This document shows, piece after piece, positions 26,882-35,816 of a stretch of DNA of 64,000 nt. The stretch is from positions 1,240,001-1,304,000 of the forward strand of contig NZ_JAEKJR010000002.1 of NCBI RefSeq assembly GCF_017303155.1, given 5' to 3'. Position 1 is the stretch's first letter. Every line of letters starts with the position of its first letter. The translations under genes were made by a program, and so were the position numbers. The notes under the pieces were generated by a model, which saw nothing but the letters and a program-made list of their open reading frames with translations, made no database searches and was not told the DNA's origin. The stretch is from Microbulbifer salipaludis (GTDB taxonomy: Bacteria; Pseudomonadota; Gammaproteobacteria; Pseudomonadales; Cellvibrionaceae).

Positions 26882-28027
26882 ATGGATATTCAGGGATATT
26901 GCGCCCCGGGCTTTGAAGCCCTTTACGATGCCTTTGCCACCAATTTTCGCGACCACGGGGATGTCGGGGCGTCGTTCAGTGCGGTGCATCAGGGGGAAGA
27001 GGTGGCCTCGCTGTGGGCGGGGCATGCAGACCGTCACGGCACGCGCGCCTTCGAGGAAGACACGCTTGCCAATGTGTTCTCCTGTTCCAAGGGGATTCTC
27101 GCGGTGCTGGCGCTGCAGCAGGTAGCGGCCGGCAACCTGGACCTGGACCTGCCGGTGGCGCATTACTGGCCGGAGTTTGCCGAGGCCGGTAAATCGACAA
27201 TCACCGGGCGGCAATTGCTGTGTCATCGCTCCGGTGTCATTGCCTTCCGCGAACGGGTGCCAGATGACCTGATCTATGATTGGCCAAGAGCGCTGGCGCA
27301 GGTTGCGGCTACTGCCCCCTGGTGGCCGCCGGGCTCCCAGCAAGGGTACGCACCGTTTCTTTACGGTTGGACCCTGGGTGGGCTGATTGAAAAAGCCAGC
27401 GGACAGCCTTTGATGTCGCTCTATCGCAGTGGCATCGCTGATCCTCTCGAACTGGATGGCGGCTTTGGCGCGGTGGGGCACCGCTCTACGGCGATCGCCG
27501 ATGTCGGGCCGCTAAAGAAGCCGCTGCCAGAATTGCGCGACAACGCTATTGGTCGCTCAATCAAAGAAGACCGGCAGGGGCCGGTGGCCACCGCGTTTAC
27601 CAACCCGGTTTCCCTGATGATGGGCACCAATGGTGATCCGTGGCGCAATGCGGTGATCCCTGCGGCCAATGGTCACTTCAGTGCGCGGGATCTGGCGGCG
27701 GTTTACGGCGACCTCGCCAGCGACGCACCGCGCCTGCTGCCCGCCGCACTGTTGCACGAAGCAACCACAGAGCAAAGCCGTGGCCAGGACGCCATACTGC
27801 AGGCGGAAGTGGCCTTCGGTTGCGGGTTTTTGAAGTCTTCGTCGGCACAGGATCTGCACTTCGGCAGCACCGCGGGCTTTGGTCATCCGGGTGCGGGTGG
27901 CAGCGTCGGCTTCGCCGATCCGGAGGCAGAAGTGGGGTTTGGCTACGTCACCTCCCGCATGGGGCAGAGCCTGTTTATGGATCAGCGCGCGGTGGGCTTG
28001 AAGAATTGCCTGTACCGTCTGTTGTAA
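26882..28027 (+). CDS. Serine hydrolase, beta-lactamase / esterase family VIII type
   Basis: A 381-residue protein of the class C beta-lactamase fold (Pfam Beta-lactamase). The catalytic SxxK is SCSKG (about residue 64), and the expected Tyr region is YAPFLYGWTLG rather than a clear YxN. FGSTAGFGHPGAGGS near the end takes the place of the KTG box. There is no signal peptide, which fits cytoplasmic esterases (EstB-like, family VIII) better than true beta-lactamases. The substrate is unknown. A GC-rich palindrome, CCCTCCGCGGAGGG (26828-26841), lies in its leader. slyX follows 15 bp downstream, probably co-transcribed. Confidence 0.9.
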   Translation: MDIQGYCAPGFEALYDAFATNFRDHGDVGASFSAVHQGEEVASLWAGHADRHGTRAFEEDTLANVFSCSKGILAVLALQQVAAGNLDLDLPVAHYWPEFAEAGKSTITGRQLLCHRSGVIAFRERVPDDLIYDWPRALAQVAATAPWWPPGSQQGYAPFLYGWTLGGLIEKASGQPLMSLYRSGIADPLELDGGFGAVGHRSTAIADVGPLKKPLPELRDNAIGRSIKEDRQGPVATAFTNPVSLMMGTNGDPWRNAVIPAANGHFSARDLAAVYGDLASDAPRLLPAALLHEATTEQSRGQDAILQAEVAFGCGFLKSSSAQDLHFGSTAGFGHPGAGGSVGFADPEAEVGFGYVTSRMGQSLFMDQRAVGLKNCLYRLL

Positions 28028-28042
28028 GTGGTGGAGACAAAT

Positions 28043-28273
28043 ATGAGTACAGATAATCAGCAGCCGCTCGCAGAGCGTATCGATGAGCTGGAAACCCGGC
28101 TGGCGTTTCAGGAAGATACGCTGGCGCAGTTGAACGATGTGATTACCGTCCAGGACGCGCAAATTCGCGCCCTGGTGGCCAGGGTCAAGGAGATGACAGA
28201 AAAGTATCAGGACCTGTCTTTTGAGGTGCAAAAAGGAATGAAGCCTGACGAGGAAAAACCGCCACATTATTGA
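28043..28273 (+). CDS. slyX: SlyX family protein
   Basis: A 76-residue, highly charged coiled-coil protein. It matches SlyX: ERIDELETRLAFQEDTLAQLNDVI, then QDAQIRALVARVKEM, and the proline-rich C-terminus KPDEEKPPHY. The ATG at 28043, with GTGGAG seven bases upstream, is preferred to the GTG at 28028. SlyX is widespread in proteobacteria; its function is unknown. Confidence 0.9.
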   Translation: MSTDNQQPLAERIDELETRLAFQEDTLAQLNDVITVQDAQIRALVARVKEMTEKYQDLSFEVQKGMKPDEEKPPHY

Positions 28274-28980
28274 TTGTCATCGAGCGGCTCCGGGTTCCGT
28301 TATGGGCCTGATCCGCGCTGCGCGTTTTTCTACCTCAATTTCTGGAAATTTCTGAATTTTCGGTTTCTCACCCCCGGCAACCTCTTGACAAGTTTTTTTC
28401 CACATGCGAGTGGCCGGGCTGTGGGTATCGCGATGCCAACTACTACCTGGTACTGCAAACACCGAAACCTCCGTAAGTTTTTGATTTTATTGGGTAAAAA
28501 TATATGGGCCAAAAAGTGCCCAAATCGCTGAGGGCCAGGGGTTGTGCGGCTTGAGGTGGCCTTTAACAGTTTCATGCACAAAGTTATCCACAGAACTTGT
28601 GGAAGAGTGAATTACACGCAGGCACACGAGTGAAAGCTTGAAAGGCGGGGATCGCCGGTTGATGGCACGCTGGTGCATGGTCGAGGGTTGATGGTTTAAG
28701 TGCGCAGGGCGTGCTGTCAGCATGTCGGCCTGAATACGGTTTGCCGTTTGAGAGTTTTTTTCCCGGTGTCGTCACTGGCGGTCATCTCTGCACAGAAAAT
28801 CGACGCTAAATGTCGTTAGCGTCAATTTTGGGAAATCGGCGGTAGACCTGTAGTGACTTTGCGCATAGTCTTCGTGGCCATGACGCCTGTGGTTCAGCTT
28901 GCAGTCAGCTGCTGAGAGCGATACTGCACGGGTTCGTCGATTTTCACTCGTGATGATTAAAAGCGTTAGGAGAAGCGTAA
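28274..28980. other. 707-bp intergenic region with a DnaA-box-like site
   Basis: No convincing gene on either strand. The short readings here have poor composition and no ribosome binding site. The first half is AT-rich. A perfect TTATCCACA (the E. coli DnaA-box consensus) lies at 28584-28592; only one copy is seen, so an origin is not supported. An extended inverted repeat is at 28796-28829 (separate entry). The promoter of the OmpA-like gene must be in the last 150 bp. Confidence 0.6.
28796..28829. repeat. Inverted repeat upstream of the OmpA-like gene
   Basis: Perfect arms GACGCTAA (28802-28809) and TTAGCGTC (28816-28823), extended with one mismatch by AAAAT and ATTTT on the outside to 14 bp. 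It lies about 150 bp before the start of the OmpA-like gene. The A/T flanks allow a bidirectional terminator; the AT-rich symmetric core also fits an operator. Confidence 0.5.
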
Positions 28981-29631
28981 ATGAAAAAATGGGTAGCAAT
29001 TCTTGCCCTCGGTTCACTGGTTGGTTGTACCACCCTGGATCCTTACACCCAGGAAAGCAAAACCAGCAACGCGGCCAAAGGTGCCGGTGCAGGTGCTGTC
29101 GCTGGTGCGATCATCGGTGCTGCCACTGCGAGCAAGAATGACCGCAAAAAGGGCGTGATTACCGGTGCACTGGGTGGCGCGGCCATCGGCGGCGGTGTTG
29201 GCTACTACATGGACCGCCAGGAAATGGCGCTGCGCCAGCGTCTGGAAGGCTCGGGCGTGCGTGTGCAGCGTGAAGGTGACAATATTCGCCTGATCATGCC
29301 GGGCAACATTACCTTTGCGACCAACCGCTTTGAGATTCGCAGCGATTTCTACGACACCCTGGACTCTGTTGTCCTGGTACTGAAGGAATTCGATAAAACG
29401 GCGATTCGTGTCAGTGGCCATACCGACAGCACGGGCTCGGATGTTACCAACCAGACCCTGAGTGAGCGCCGCGCGGAATCCGTTGCCGGTTTCTTCACCA
29501 CTCGTGGCGTGGCTGCCGGTCGCGTGCAGGCGGTGGGTTACGGTGAGCGTTATCCGATCGCGAGCAACGACTCCGACGCGGGGCGTCAGGCCAACCGTCG
29601 CGTAGAGCTGGAATTACTTCCGCTCCAGTAG
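28981..29631 (+). CDS. OmpA-family lipoprotein with glycine zipper (YiaD-like)
   Basis: A 216-residue protein. Signal peptide with lipobox LVGC (C16), a Gly/Ala-rich glycine zipper (about 33-78), then an OmpA C-terminal peptidoglycan-binding domain (about 105-216) with FATNRFEIRSDFYDTLDSVV, SGHTDSTGS, LSERRAESVAGFF, GYGERYPIASNDSDAGRQANRRVEL. It should be outer-membrane anchored and bind peptidoglycan, as YiaD and related lipoproteins do. The gene starts well (GTTAGGAG upstream) and ends in a UUCG terminator. Confidence 0.94.
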   Translation: MKKWVAILALGSLVGCTTLDPYTQESKTSNAAKGAGAGAVAGAIIGAATASKNDRKKGVITGALGGAAIGGGVGYYMDRQEMALRQRLEGSGVRVQREGDNIRLIMPGNITFATNRFEIRSDFYDTLDSVVLVLKEFDKTAIRVSGHTDSTGSDVTNQTLSERRAESVAGFFTTRGVAAGRVQAVGYGERYPIASNDSDAGRQANRRVELELLPLQ

Positions 29632-29640
29632 CAAGATAAG

Positions 29641-29663
29641 AGGGCGCTTCGGCGCCCTTTTTT
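29641..29663 (+). terminator. Intrinsic terminator with UUCG tetraloop
   Basis: GGGCGC (29642-29647), TTCG loop closed by C and G, GCGCCC (29652-29657), then six T. Confidence 0.93.
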
Positions 29664-29696
29664 GTTGCCGATAATAATGATGACAGGTACAGAGAT

Positions 29697-30227
29697 ATGG
29701 CAGGGATGTCTGCTCAAGCACCAACGGCCCGGGATACTGGGTTTGTCCAAAAGGTTGTCGTTCTTTTTACACTACTTTGTTTGCCCGCCTTGGCGGCCCA
29801 TGGCGCAGAGGAGCCGATGGCCGCGGTACCCATTCCTCCCCACAGTCCTGTGCACAGCCCTCCCCACAGCCTGGACAAGGCAACCCATCAGCGTATTCAG
29901 CGTGCAGAACTTGTCGCCAGGGTAAAGATTTCCAGTGTGCACCGGTTAATCGATAGTGCGTTGTCCGAACCGGGCATGTCCGCAATTCTCGGATACGTAT
30001 ACACCGGCGTTGCGGAAAATGTCTGGAAGGGTAAGCCCGGTGGTTTGGTGGCGTTCCGGTTGAACCTGAAAGACTGCGAGCAAAAACTGAAGCGGGGTGC
30101 CCAGTACCTGATTTTTGCCGAGTCCGACGCTCTGGGCCGCTTGCAGCTGGCGGATTGTGATGCCGCCATTGAAGAGGCCGATGCGAGCACCCTGCTGGCG
30201 CAACTTGACCAGTTCTACCAGGGGTAA
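29697..30227 (+). CDS. Secreted protein, possibly NTR/TIMP-like
   Basis: A 176-residue protein with an N-terminal hydrophobic export signal (about 17-37, ending near AAHGAEE). A Pro/His-rich linker follows (PIPPHSPVHSPPHS). The rest is a small domain with ELVARVKISSVH, YTGVAENVWKGKPGGLVAFRL, CEQKLKRGAQYLIFA and a second Cys in LADCDAA. The order of an early beta strand, WKG, one Cys, GxxYLIFA and a later Cys recalls bacterial netrin/TIMP-like domains, but the usual N-terminal CxC is missing, so this is weak. It lies alone after the OmpA-like gene's terminator. Otherwise unrecognised. Confidence 0.65.
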   Translation: MAGMSAQAPTARDTGFVQKVVVLFTLLCLPALAAHGAEEPMAAVPIPPHSPVHSPPHSLDKATHQRIQRAELVARVKISSVHRLIDSALSEPGMSAILGYVYTGVAENVWKGKPGGLVAFRLNLKDCEQKLKRGAQYLIFAESDALGRLQLADCDAAIEEADASTLLAQLDQFYQG

Positions 30228-30578
30228 GCGGCCAGCACCGATCCGCGGTCACGGCGTGATGGTGGACCAGTTTTCGGCGCGCGTATGTCCCTTTAGATGC
30301 TGCCCTAATATATGTGTGCGTTTTTATAATCAATAAGCCTTGAAAGCTGGAACATTGTTCCTTGAAGTGTGCGGATTGGGGATTATTCTTATCAGTATTG
30401 GCGCCGTCTTCTTCCGTTGATTGTGGGCTTGCGAGCCAGGTGATGGGGCCAACCGGTTACGACAGAACCAACGAATGGCTGGGCCGGGCATGTGGAGTGC
30501 CAAAGTATTTTACAGCCAGGCAACCAGTTGCTCTGATCGTTCTGAATTCTCTAACGTTGACCAGGGGTCATTAGGTTT
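30228..30578. other. 351-bp gap without recognised gene
   Basis: Nothing coding is supported. There is a short AT-rich stretch around 30318-30335 and a 13-bp palindrome GGAACATTGTTCC (30349-30361), which could be an operator. A 70-codon reading at 30362-30574 has no ribosome binding site and poor composition. Confidence 0.5.
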
Positions 30579-31004
30579 ATGACGAAGCTACTACTGCCAC
30601 TGATTATTTTGCTGTTGATCATCGGTTATTTCATGGCGCAGCGCTCGGACGACTCCGTGGGCGATGCCTACGACAAGATGGAGACACCGCCGGCGGAAAG
30701 CACCACGCCACCGGATATGGACTCCGACCCGACGATGCCGCAAGAGAGTGATGATGTTGCGCCCACCACGGACGATCCGCAGTCCTCGGGCCGCACTCTC
30801 CTGGATGATACCGAGGAGGCCGCCCGTGACGCGGGCGAAGCGATAAAGGACACTGCAGAAGATGCAGGTGATGCTATCAAAGATGCCGCAGAAGACGCGG
30901 GTGATGCGCTGAAGGACGCCGGTGAGGCGACCAAAGACGCGGCAGACGATGCCATGGATAAACTCCGTGGCGAGGACGAAAAAAAGGAAGGCGAGCCGCA
31001 ATAA
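30579..31004 (+). CDS. Membrane-anchored protein with LEA-like repeats
   Basis: A 141-residue protein with an N-terminal transmembrane segment (LLLPLIILLLIIGYFMA, residues 4-20) and an acidic Pro/Thr/Ser linker (30-75). The C-terminal part has imperfect repeats of about 11 residues of the type AGEAIKDTAED, AGDAIKDAAED, AGDALKDAGEA (about 80-130). The repeats are Ala/Asp/Lys-rich and amphipathic, like group 3 LEA or YtxH/apolipoprotein-like helices. A membrane-anchored periplasmic stress protein is a reasonable guess. Gene boundaries are clear, with a terminator downstream. No specific family recognised. Confidence 0.75.
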   Translation: MTKLLLPLIILLLIIGYFMAQRSDDSVGDAYDKMETPPAESTTPPDMDSDPTMPQESDDVAPTTDDPQSSGRTLLDDTEEAARDAGEAIKDTAEDAGDAIKDAAEDAGDALKDAGEATKDAADDAMDKLRGEDEKKEGEPQ

Positions 31005-31037
31005 CGGCTGGCTGAGTGTCTTTGGCACTACTGTGAG

Positions 31038-31067
31038 AAAGGCTGCGACTGGTTCGCGGCCTTTTTC
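31038..31067 (+). terminator. Intrinsic terminator after the LEA-like gene
   Basis: Stem AAGGCTGCGA / TCGCGGCCTT with one T-G wobble, followed by a T-rich run (TTTTTCTTTTC). The stem also pairs on the opposite strand. Confidence 0.8.
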
Positions 31068-31108
31068 TTTTCTACGCTATATAGGTAGTTACGGAATTGT
31101 GTCAGGCC

Positions 31109-31477
31109 ATGATCGAGCACTGTTGGCATCACGACCACGATATTCTGGAAATCCGCCCTGTGGCAGAGCTCCGGCCAGCGGAGTTCCGTGCATTGGCGGC
31201 ACAGGTTGACCCGGTTATCTGTGAGCACGGCTACTTGCAGGGGTTGTTGATTGACGCCCGCCACTATCGCGGCTGGCAGAATTTCGCCGCACAGGTGCCA
31301 AACTGTGTGTTTACCCGCAATCAGCATCGCCATTTCCACCGCATAGCGGTGCTTTCCGACAATGCATTACTGGGCTTTATGCCCCAGTTGCTGAATCACT
31401 TTGTTGCGGCCGAGGTGCGCCCGTTTCCTCTCGATGAGGAGGACGCGGCACTGGAATGGTTGCGCTATCCCGGTTAA
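31109..31477 (+). CDS. STAS/SpoIIAA-like family protein
   Basis: A 122-residue soluble protein of the SpoIIAA-like (DUF3478) family: ILEIRPVAELRPAEFRALAAQVDP, GLLIDARHYRGWQNF, HFHRIAVLSDNALLGFMPQLLNHFVAAEVRPFP and a final DAALEWLRYPG follow the pattern of the STAS-fold proteins in this family. They are thought to bind lipids or act in stress signalling, but no defined activity is known. I chose ATG 31109; an in-frame TTG at 31097 is possible. rsmJ follows 35 bp downstream on the same strand. Confidence 0.82.
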   Translation: MIEHCWHHDHDILEIRPVAELRPAEFRALAAQVDPVICEHGYLQGLLIDARHYRGWQNFAAQVPNCVFTRNQHRHFHRIAVLSDNALLGFMPQLLNHFVAAEVRPFPLDEEDAALEWLRYPG

Positions 31478-31512
31478 ATTCCCTCGCTTTACGCGACGGA
31501 TAATCCTTGAAC

Positions 31513-32328
31513 ATGCCTTCCACCCAGCAGCTCGCGGTGACCGCGGCGGCATCCGAATTCTGTGTGTCAGCGGAAGCTCTGGCGGAGCGTCTGGCATTGC
31601 CGTGCCTCGGTGAAGCCCAGGAAAAATTGATCGACCGTGATGCCGTGCCCTTCGTCCTGAAGTGCGGCGAACGCTTGCAGCTGTGTGCCACCGGGCGCAA
31701 GGCGCCGGGCTCTGTGGAAGTGGACTTTGTCACCGGTGCCGTGGCGCATCGGCGCAAGTTTGGCGGCGGCAAGGGGCAGCAGATTGCCAAGGCCGTGGGC
31801 GTGCGCAGCGGTTTTTATCCGCAGGTGCTCGATGCCACCGCAGGCCTGGGGCGGGATGCGTTCGTGCTGGCCTCATTGGGCTGTGCAGTGCGTATGCTGG
31901 AGCGAAACCCGGTGGTGTATGCCTTGCTGGAAGATGGTGTCAAACGGCTGCGGGAGGCTGCGCTCAGTGATCGGGAACTGGCCGCCATTGCCGCGCGCCT
32001 GCACCTGGAGCCGGCGGTGACCAGTGCTGCGGGCTGGCTGGCGGAGCAGGGCGCAGAGTCCATTCCGGTGATTTATCTGGACCCAATGTTTCCCAGCCGC
32101 GACAAAAGCGCGAAAGTGAAAAAAGAGATGGTGGCGTTTCACCAGATAGTGGGCAGCGACGAAGATGCGGACAGCCTGCTGCCGCCTGCACTGGAAGCAT
32201 GCTACTACCGAACCGTGGTCAAGCGCCCGCGGCTGGCGCCCCATTTGAACGGGGTAAAGCCGAGCCTGTGCTTCGAAGGTAAATCGGGTCGATTTGATGT
32301 GTACACCCGGCACGGGGTACCGGGATGA
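31513..32328 (+). CDS. rsmJ: 16S rRNA (guanine1516-N2)-methyltransferase RsmJ
   Basis: A 271-residue SAM-dependent methyltransferase. The pattern is that of RsmJ: DFVTGAVAHRRKFGGGKGQQIAKAVG, LDATAGLGRDAFVLASLGC (SAM motif I), LERNPVVYALLEDGV, and the catalytic YLDPMFPSR, followed by VKRPRLAPHL. It methylates G1516 of 16S rRNA in the small ribosomal subunit. ATG 31513 is preferred to TTG 31507. A weak hairpin at 32345-32361 separates it from the convergent serine dehydratase gene. Confidence 0.95.
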   Translation: MPSTQQLAVTAAASEFCVSAEALAERLALPCLGEAQEKLIDRDAVPFVLKCGERLQLCATGRKAPGSVEVDFVTGAVAHRRKFGGGKGQQIAKAVGVRSGFYPQVLDATAGLGRDAFVLASLGCAVRMLERNPVVYALLEDGVKRLREAALSDRELAAIAARLHLEPAVTSAAGWLAEQGAESIPVIYLDPMFPSRDKSAKVKKEMVAFHQIVGSDEDADSLLPPALEACYYRTVVKRPRLAPHLNGVKPSLCFEGKSGRFDVYTRHGVPG

Positions 32329-32344
32329 TTGTGTGCGGCCTTCC

Positions 32345-32361
32345 TGAACGGTGGCCGTTCA
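32345..32361. terminator. Hairpin between convergent rsmJ and sdaA
   Basis: Perfect 7-bp stem TGAACGG (32345-32351) / CCGTTCA (32355-32361) with a 3-nt loop. No T-run follows on either strand, so it may be only a partial terminator; it overlaps the last codon of sdaA. Confidence 0.45.
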
Positions 32362-33744
32362 GCAGTTCACTGCGTTAACCGCCAGCCCGCCGAGCGAGGT
32401 TTCCTTGTATTTGCTCTGCATGTCGATGCCGGTCTGGCGCATGGTCTCAATCACGCTGTCGAGAGGCACGATATGCGCGCCAGTGCCGCGCAGGGCCAGG
32501 CGTGCGGCATTGATGGCTTTTACGGCACCCATGGTATTGCGCTCGATACAGGGCACCTGTACCAGGCCGCCGATGGGATCGCAGGTCAGCCCCAGGTTGT
32601 GCTCCATGCCGATTTCTGCGGCATTCTCGATCTGCTGATTGGTGCCACCCTGAACCGCAGCCAGCCCCGCGGATGCCATAGAGCAGGCCACGCCAATTTC
32701 GCCCTGGCAGCCCACTTCGGCGGCGGAAATGGATGCGTTTTTCTTGAACAGCATGCCGATCGCGCCCGCGGTGAGCATGAATTCCACCACCTGGTCTTTC
32801 AGGTCTCCGTGCTCCACCGGGTCGTGGACGAAGTGCACGTAATACGCAATGGTAGCTGGAATCACGCCAGCGGCACCATTGGTGGGGGCGGTAACAATCC
32901 GGCCGCGGGCCGCGTTTTCCTCATTCACTGCCAACGCAAACAGGCTCACCCAGTCGAGAATTGACAGCCCCTTGCGGCGCTCTTCATCGCTTTGTTTGGA
33001 GAGTTCCCGGTAGTGTTCGTCGGCGCGTCGACGCACACCGAGTCCACCTGGCAGCACACCACTCTGGTGACAGCCTCGCTGGATGGAGGCATCCATGACT
33101 TCCCAGATGTGCCACAGGGCATCTTTTACTTCCTGCTCACTGCGAAAGGCTTTTTCGTTTTCCATCGCCAGCTCGGCAATGGTCCAGCCGTGACGTTCGC
33201 ACAGTGCCATGAGTTCTTCTGCGGAGCTGAAGTCATAAGGGAGCAGGGTGGCGATCTGCTCGCGATGGCGGAAGTCTTCCTCGGACAATACGAAGCCGCC
33301 GCCGATAGAGAAGTAGCTGCGTTCAAACAGGCAGTCATCACCCGCGAACGCCTTGCAGGTCATGCCGTTGGAGTGCTGGGGTAAAAACTCTTCTTTGTGG
33401 AACAGCAGGTCCCGCGCGCGCTCGAAGTGAATGGCGCGCAGACCGTTGAGGATGAGTTGCTGGTGTTTCTCGATACCTGCCAGCCGCCCGTCGATGGCGT
33501 CGACATCAATACTGTCGGGGGCTTCACCTTCGAGCCCCATCAGAACGGCCATGTCGGTACCGTGGCCGATACCGGTGAGCGCCAGCGAGCCGTACAGGTG
33601 CACTTCCACTCGCTCGGTCTTGCTCAGTAGCCCCTGTTGCTCCAGGTCGCAGACAAACTGGCGTGCAGCAACCATGGGGCCCACGGTGTGCGAGCTGGAT
33701 GGGCCTACGCCGATTTTGAACAGTTCGAAAACGCTGATGCTCAT
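32359..33744 (-). CDS. sdaA: L-serine ammonia-lyase (iron-sulfur serine dehydratase)
   Basis: A 461-residue single-chain L-serine dehydratase. The N-terminal beta domain starts with [22 protein letters not shown]. The C-terminal alpha domain has [11 protein letters not shown], the 4Fe-4S cysteines in [14 protein letters not shown], and a further Cys in VQVPCIERN. It deaminates serine to pyruvate and ammonia in the cytoplasm. The penultimate Cys (NAVNC) is the usual C-terminal tail of the SdaA/SdaB type that inserts in the active site. It stands alone in a leftward orientation. Confidence 0.96.
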   Translation of the reverse strand: MSISVFELFKIGVGPSSSHTVGPMVAARQFVCDLEQQGLLSKTERVEVHLYGSLALTGIGHGTDMAVLMGLEGEAPDSIDVDAIDGRLAGIEKHQQLILNGLRAIHFERARDLLFHKEEFLPQHSNGMTCKAFAGDDCLFERSYFSIGGGFVLSEEDFRHREQIATLLPYDFSSAEELMALCERHGWTIAELAMENEKAFRSEQEVKDALWHIWEVMDASIQRGCHQSGVLPGGLGVRRRADEHYRELSKQSDEERRKGLSILDWVSLFALAVNEENAARGRIVTAPTNGAAGVIPATIAYYVHFVHDPVEHGDLKDQVVEFMLTAGAIGMLFKKNASISAAEVGCQGEIGVACSMASAGLAAVQGGTNQQIENAAEIGMEHNLGLTCDPIGGLVQVPCIERNTMGAVKAINAARLALRGTGAHIVPLDSVIETMRQTGIDMQSKYKETSLGGLAVNAVNC

Positions 33745-34062
33745 GGGGTTCCTGAGGCTATCTCGTCATAGGTACCGGCGGCGCAACATCGCCTGCCGAT
33801 CATGCGGTTAAGTGTAGTTAGGGTGCCTGATGATCCCTGTGGGATCTGCAGGGCAAACGGCGGCATACACATTCGCTGAATGGGTTTTTACACGCAATAC
33901 AGGTGACTGAAATCGAGAGGAAATTTGGCGATTGCCGCGCGCCATGCGACAAACCACTGGTTTGCCCCGGCCCAACGTGGGAAAAATTGGGAATCCGGGG
34001 GTGCTATCGGTCGCGAAAGCTCTCAGTGGCGATGTGCGGGTAGCCGGGCGGGTAAACCGGGT
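33745..34062. other. 318-bp gap upstream of sdaA
   Basis: No gene is supported. The region is the 3' flank of cmoB and the promoter region of sdaA. I see no clear hairpin with a T-run and no operator I can name. Confidence 0.5.
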
Positions 34063-35040
34063 TCAGGGCGCTGTGGCGGTCAGGGTGGCACGGAGTGGCG
34101 CGGGGTGCCCCTCGATGGTCTTGTGCGGGTTGTCCGGATCCAGGAAGTCGGCCAGGGATTCAAACGTCATCCAGTCGGTGCTGCGTTGTTCTTCCACGGT
34201 GGTGCGATCGATATCGACGGTTTTTACGTCCGTAAAACCGGTTTTGCGCAGCCAGCCTTCCAGTGTCGCGGTGCTGGGGAAGAACCACACATTGCGCATT
34301 TTTGCGTAGCGCCCTTCGGGTACCAGGCACTCCCCAGGGCCGCCATGGATAACCAGGGTCTCCAGCAGCAGCTGGCCGCCCGGGCGCAGGGTTTCCCGGA
34401 GTTCGCGCAGGTGATCCAGCGGCGAGCGCCGGTGGTACAGCACCCCCATGGAAAGCGTGGTGTCGAAGGCTCGCAGGCTTTCTGGCAGCGCTTCGATACC
34501 CAGCGGCAGCACATCGACGGGCCGGTTAAGGCCCAGATACTTTTTCAGCGCGTAAAACTGCGCAACAAACTTTGCCGAAGGATCGATACCGATCACGCGC
34601 CGCGCGCCGGCGCCATACTGCCGCCAGCAGTGGTAGCCACTGCCGCAGCCTACATCCAGCACCAGTCGGTTGTTCAGGTCGTCCAGGTGGGGGGCAACCC
34701 GGTCCCATTTCCAGTCAGAGCGCCACTCGGTGTCGATGAATGTATCGAATACGGTCCATGGCCCCTTGCGCCAGGGGTGAAGTTTGCGCAGCTGGTTTTC
34801 CAGCAGTGCGCTTTGCGCGTCGGTGATATCTTCGGCGCAGCCGATACGCACCCCGGTGCCAGTCTCGATGGAGGAGGGCGTGATGTCGGGCAGTGCCGCC
34901 AGAGCGGCTTCCCATTCTGGTAAATCGCCCCAGCGCGCGGGGCTAAGCCCATCGGCGATTTGCTGGGGGAGTGTGGCGAGCCAGCCGCGCAGCTCCGGGA
35001 TATGCTGCAGGCCTGTGTAGAGCGGGGTGTAATCAATCAT
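34063..35040 (-). CDS. cmoB: tRNA U34 carboxymethyltransferase CmoB
   Basis: A 325-residue CmoB. It shows the KLHPWRKGPW motif, the SAM-fold motif VLDVGCGSGYHCWRQYGAGARRVIGIDPS, QFYALKKYLG and LPLGIEALPE, all diagnostic. CmoB uses carboxy-SAM, made by CmoA, to convert 5-hydroxyuridine to 5-carboxymethoxyuridine at tRNA position 34. The gene follows cmoA by 12 bp in the same direction, so the pair is an operon. A third enzyme of the same pathway, CmoM, is at 39730-40512. Confidence 0.97.
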   Translation of the reverse strand: MIDYTPLYTGLQHIPELRGWLATLPQQIADGLSPARWGDLPEWEAALAALPDITPSSIETGTGVRIGCAEDITDAQSALLENQLRKLHPWRKGPWTVFDTFIDTEWRSDWKWDRVAPHLDDLNNRLVLDVGCGSGYHCWRQYGAGARRVIGIDPSAKFVAQFYALKKYLGLNRPVDVLPLGIEALPESLRAFDTTLSMGVLYHRRSPLDHLRELRETLRPGGQLLLETLVIHGGPGECLVPEGRYAKMRNVWFFPSTATLEGWLRKTGFTDVKTVDIDRTTVEEQRSTDWMTFESLADFLDPDNPHKTIEGHPAPLRATLTATAP

Positions 35041-35052
35041 CGTGGTTGCCGC

Positions 35053-35793
35053 TCAGCCATCTCGCTGTTTGATGGCGATCAGTGAGGCGAAATTGAAGCA
35101 TTGGAACCACACATCCACGCTGTGGAAACCGACGTTTTTCAAGCGTGTGCGGTGGTCGTACAGGGTTTCAGGTAACAGCACATTTTCCAGCGCGCTGCGT
35201 TTCTGGGCGATTTCCAGTGCGCTGTAGCCGTTGGCGGCCTTGAAGGAGTGGTGCAGGTCGATCATCAGTTCCTGGTGATCGTGATCGGAAAACGCGACTT
35301 TTTCGGAAAGAATCAGCACGCCACCGGGGCGCAGGCCGCGGTAAATTTTTTGCAGAATCGTTTCCCGCTCCTGTGTGGCAATAAACTGCAGGGTAAAGTT
35401 GAGTACCACCACAGACGCGTTTTCGATAGTGACGTTCTGCAAATCATCGCACACCAGCTGCACCGGAATCTGGCCGCTGTCGGCGGCCAGGACTGTGCGC
35501 GCGCGCTCCACCATGGCCGGGGAATTGTCCACGGCGATAATCTCGCAATCCGCGGCGGGAATGCGGTGACGCATGGCCAGGGTCGCTGCGCACAGGGAGC
35601 TGCCGAGGTCGTAGCAACGGCTCCCCGCCTGGGCATAGCGCTCGGCGAGGGTGCCGATCATGGCCACGATGGTGGTATAGCCCGGCACCGACCGCTGGAT
35701 CATATCCGGAAAGACTTCCACCACCGACTGGTCAAAACTGAAGCCTGCCACTTCGCCCAGGGGCTGGGAGAAAATCGTGTCTTTCTTGTTCAC
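35053..35793 (-). CDS. cmoA: Carboxy-S-adenosyl-L-methionine synthase CmoA
   Basis: A 246-residue CmoA, typical of its family: [20 protein letters not shown] near the start, [32 protein letters not shown], and the end region [36 protein letters not shown]. It makes carboxy-SAM from SAM and prephenate, the donor for CmoB. The preceding M16 peptidase gene ends 23 bp upstream, so the three genes may be co-transcribed. Confidence 0.97.
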   Translation of the reverse strand: MNKKDTIFSQPLGEVAGFSFDQSVVEVFPDMIQRSVPGYTTIVAMIGTLAERYAQAGSRCYDLGSSLCAATLAMRHRIPAADCEIIAVDNSPAMVERARTVLAADSGQIPVQLVCDDLQNVTIENASVVVLNFTLQFIATQERETILQKIYRGLRPGGVLILSEKVAFSDHDHQELMIDLHHSFKAANGYSALEIAQKRSALENVLLPETLYDHRTRLKNVGFHSVDVWFQCFNFASLIAIKQRDG

Positions 35794-35816
35794 CGCGCGT
35801 TACCCACCCGTTTCCG

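Noticed and set aside
28274..28531. 85-codon reading after slyX
   Set aside because: No ribosome binding site, aromatic-rich AT-biased composition, abutting the slyX stop by chance.
28584..28592. Replication origin at the DnaA box
   Set aside because: Only one consensus box is present, and no dnaA, dnaN or parAB gene is near.
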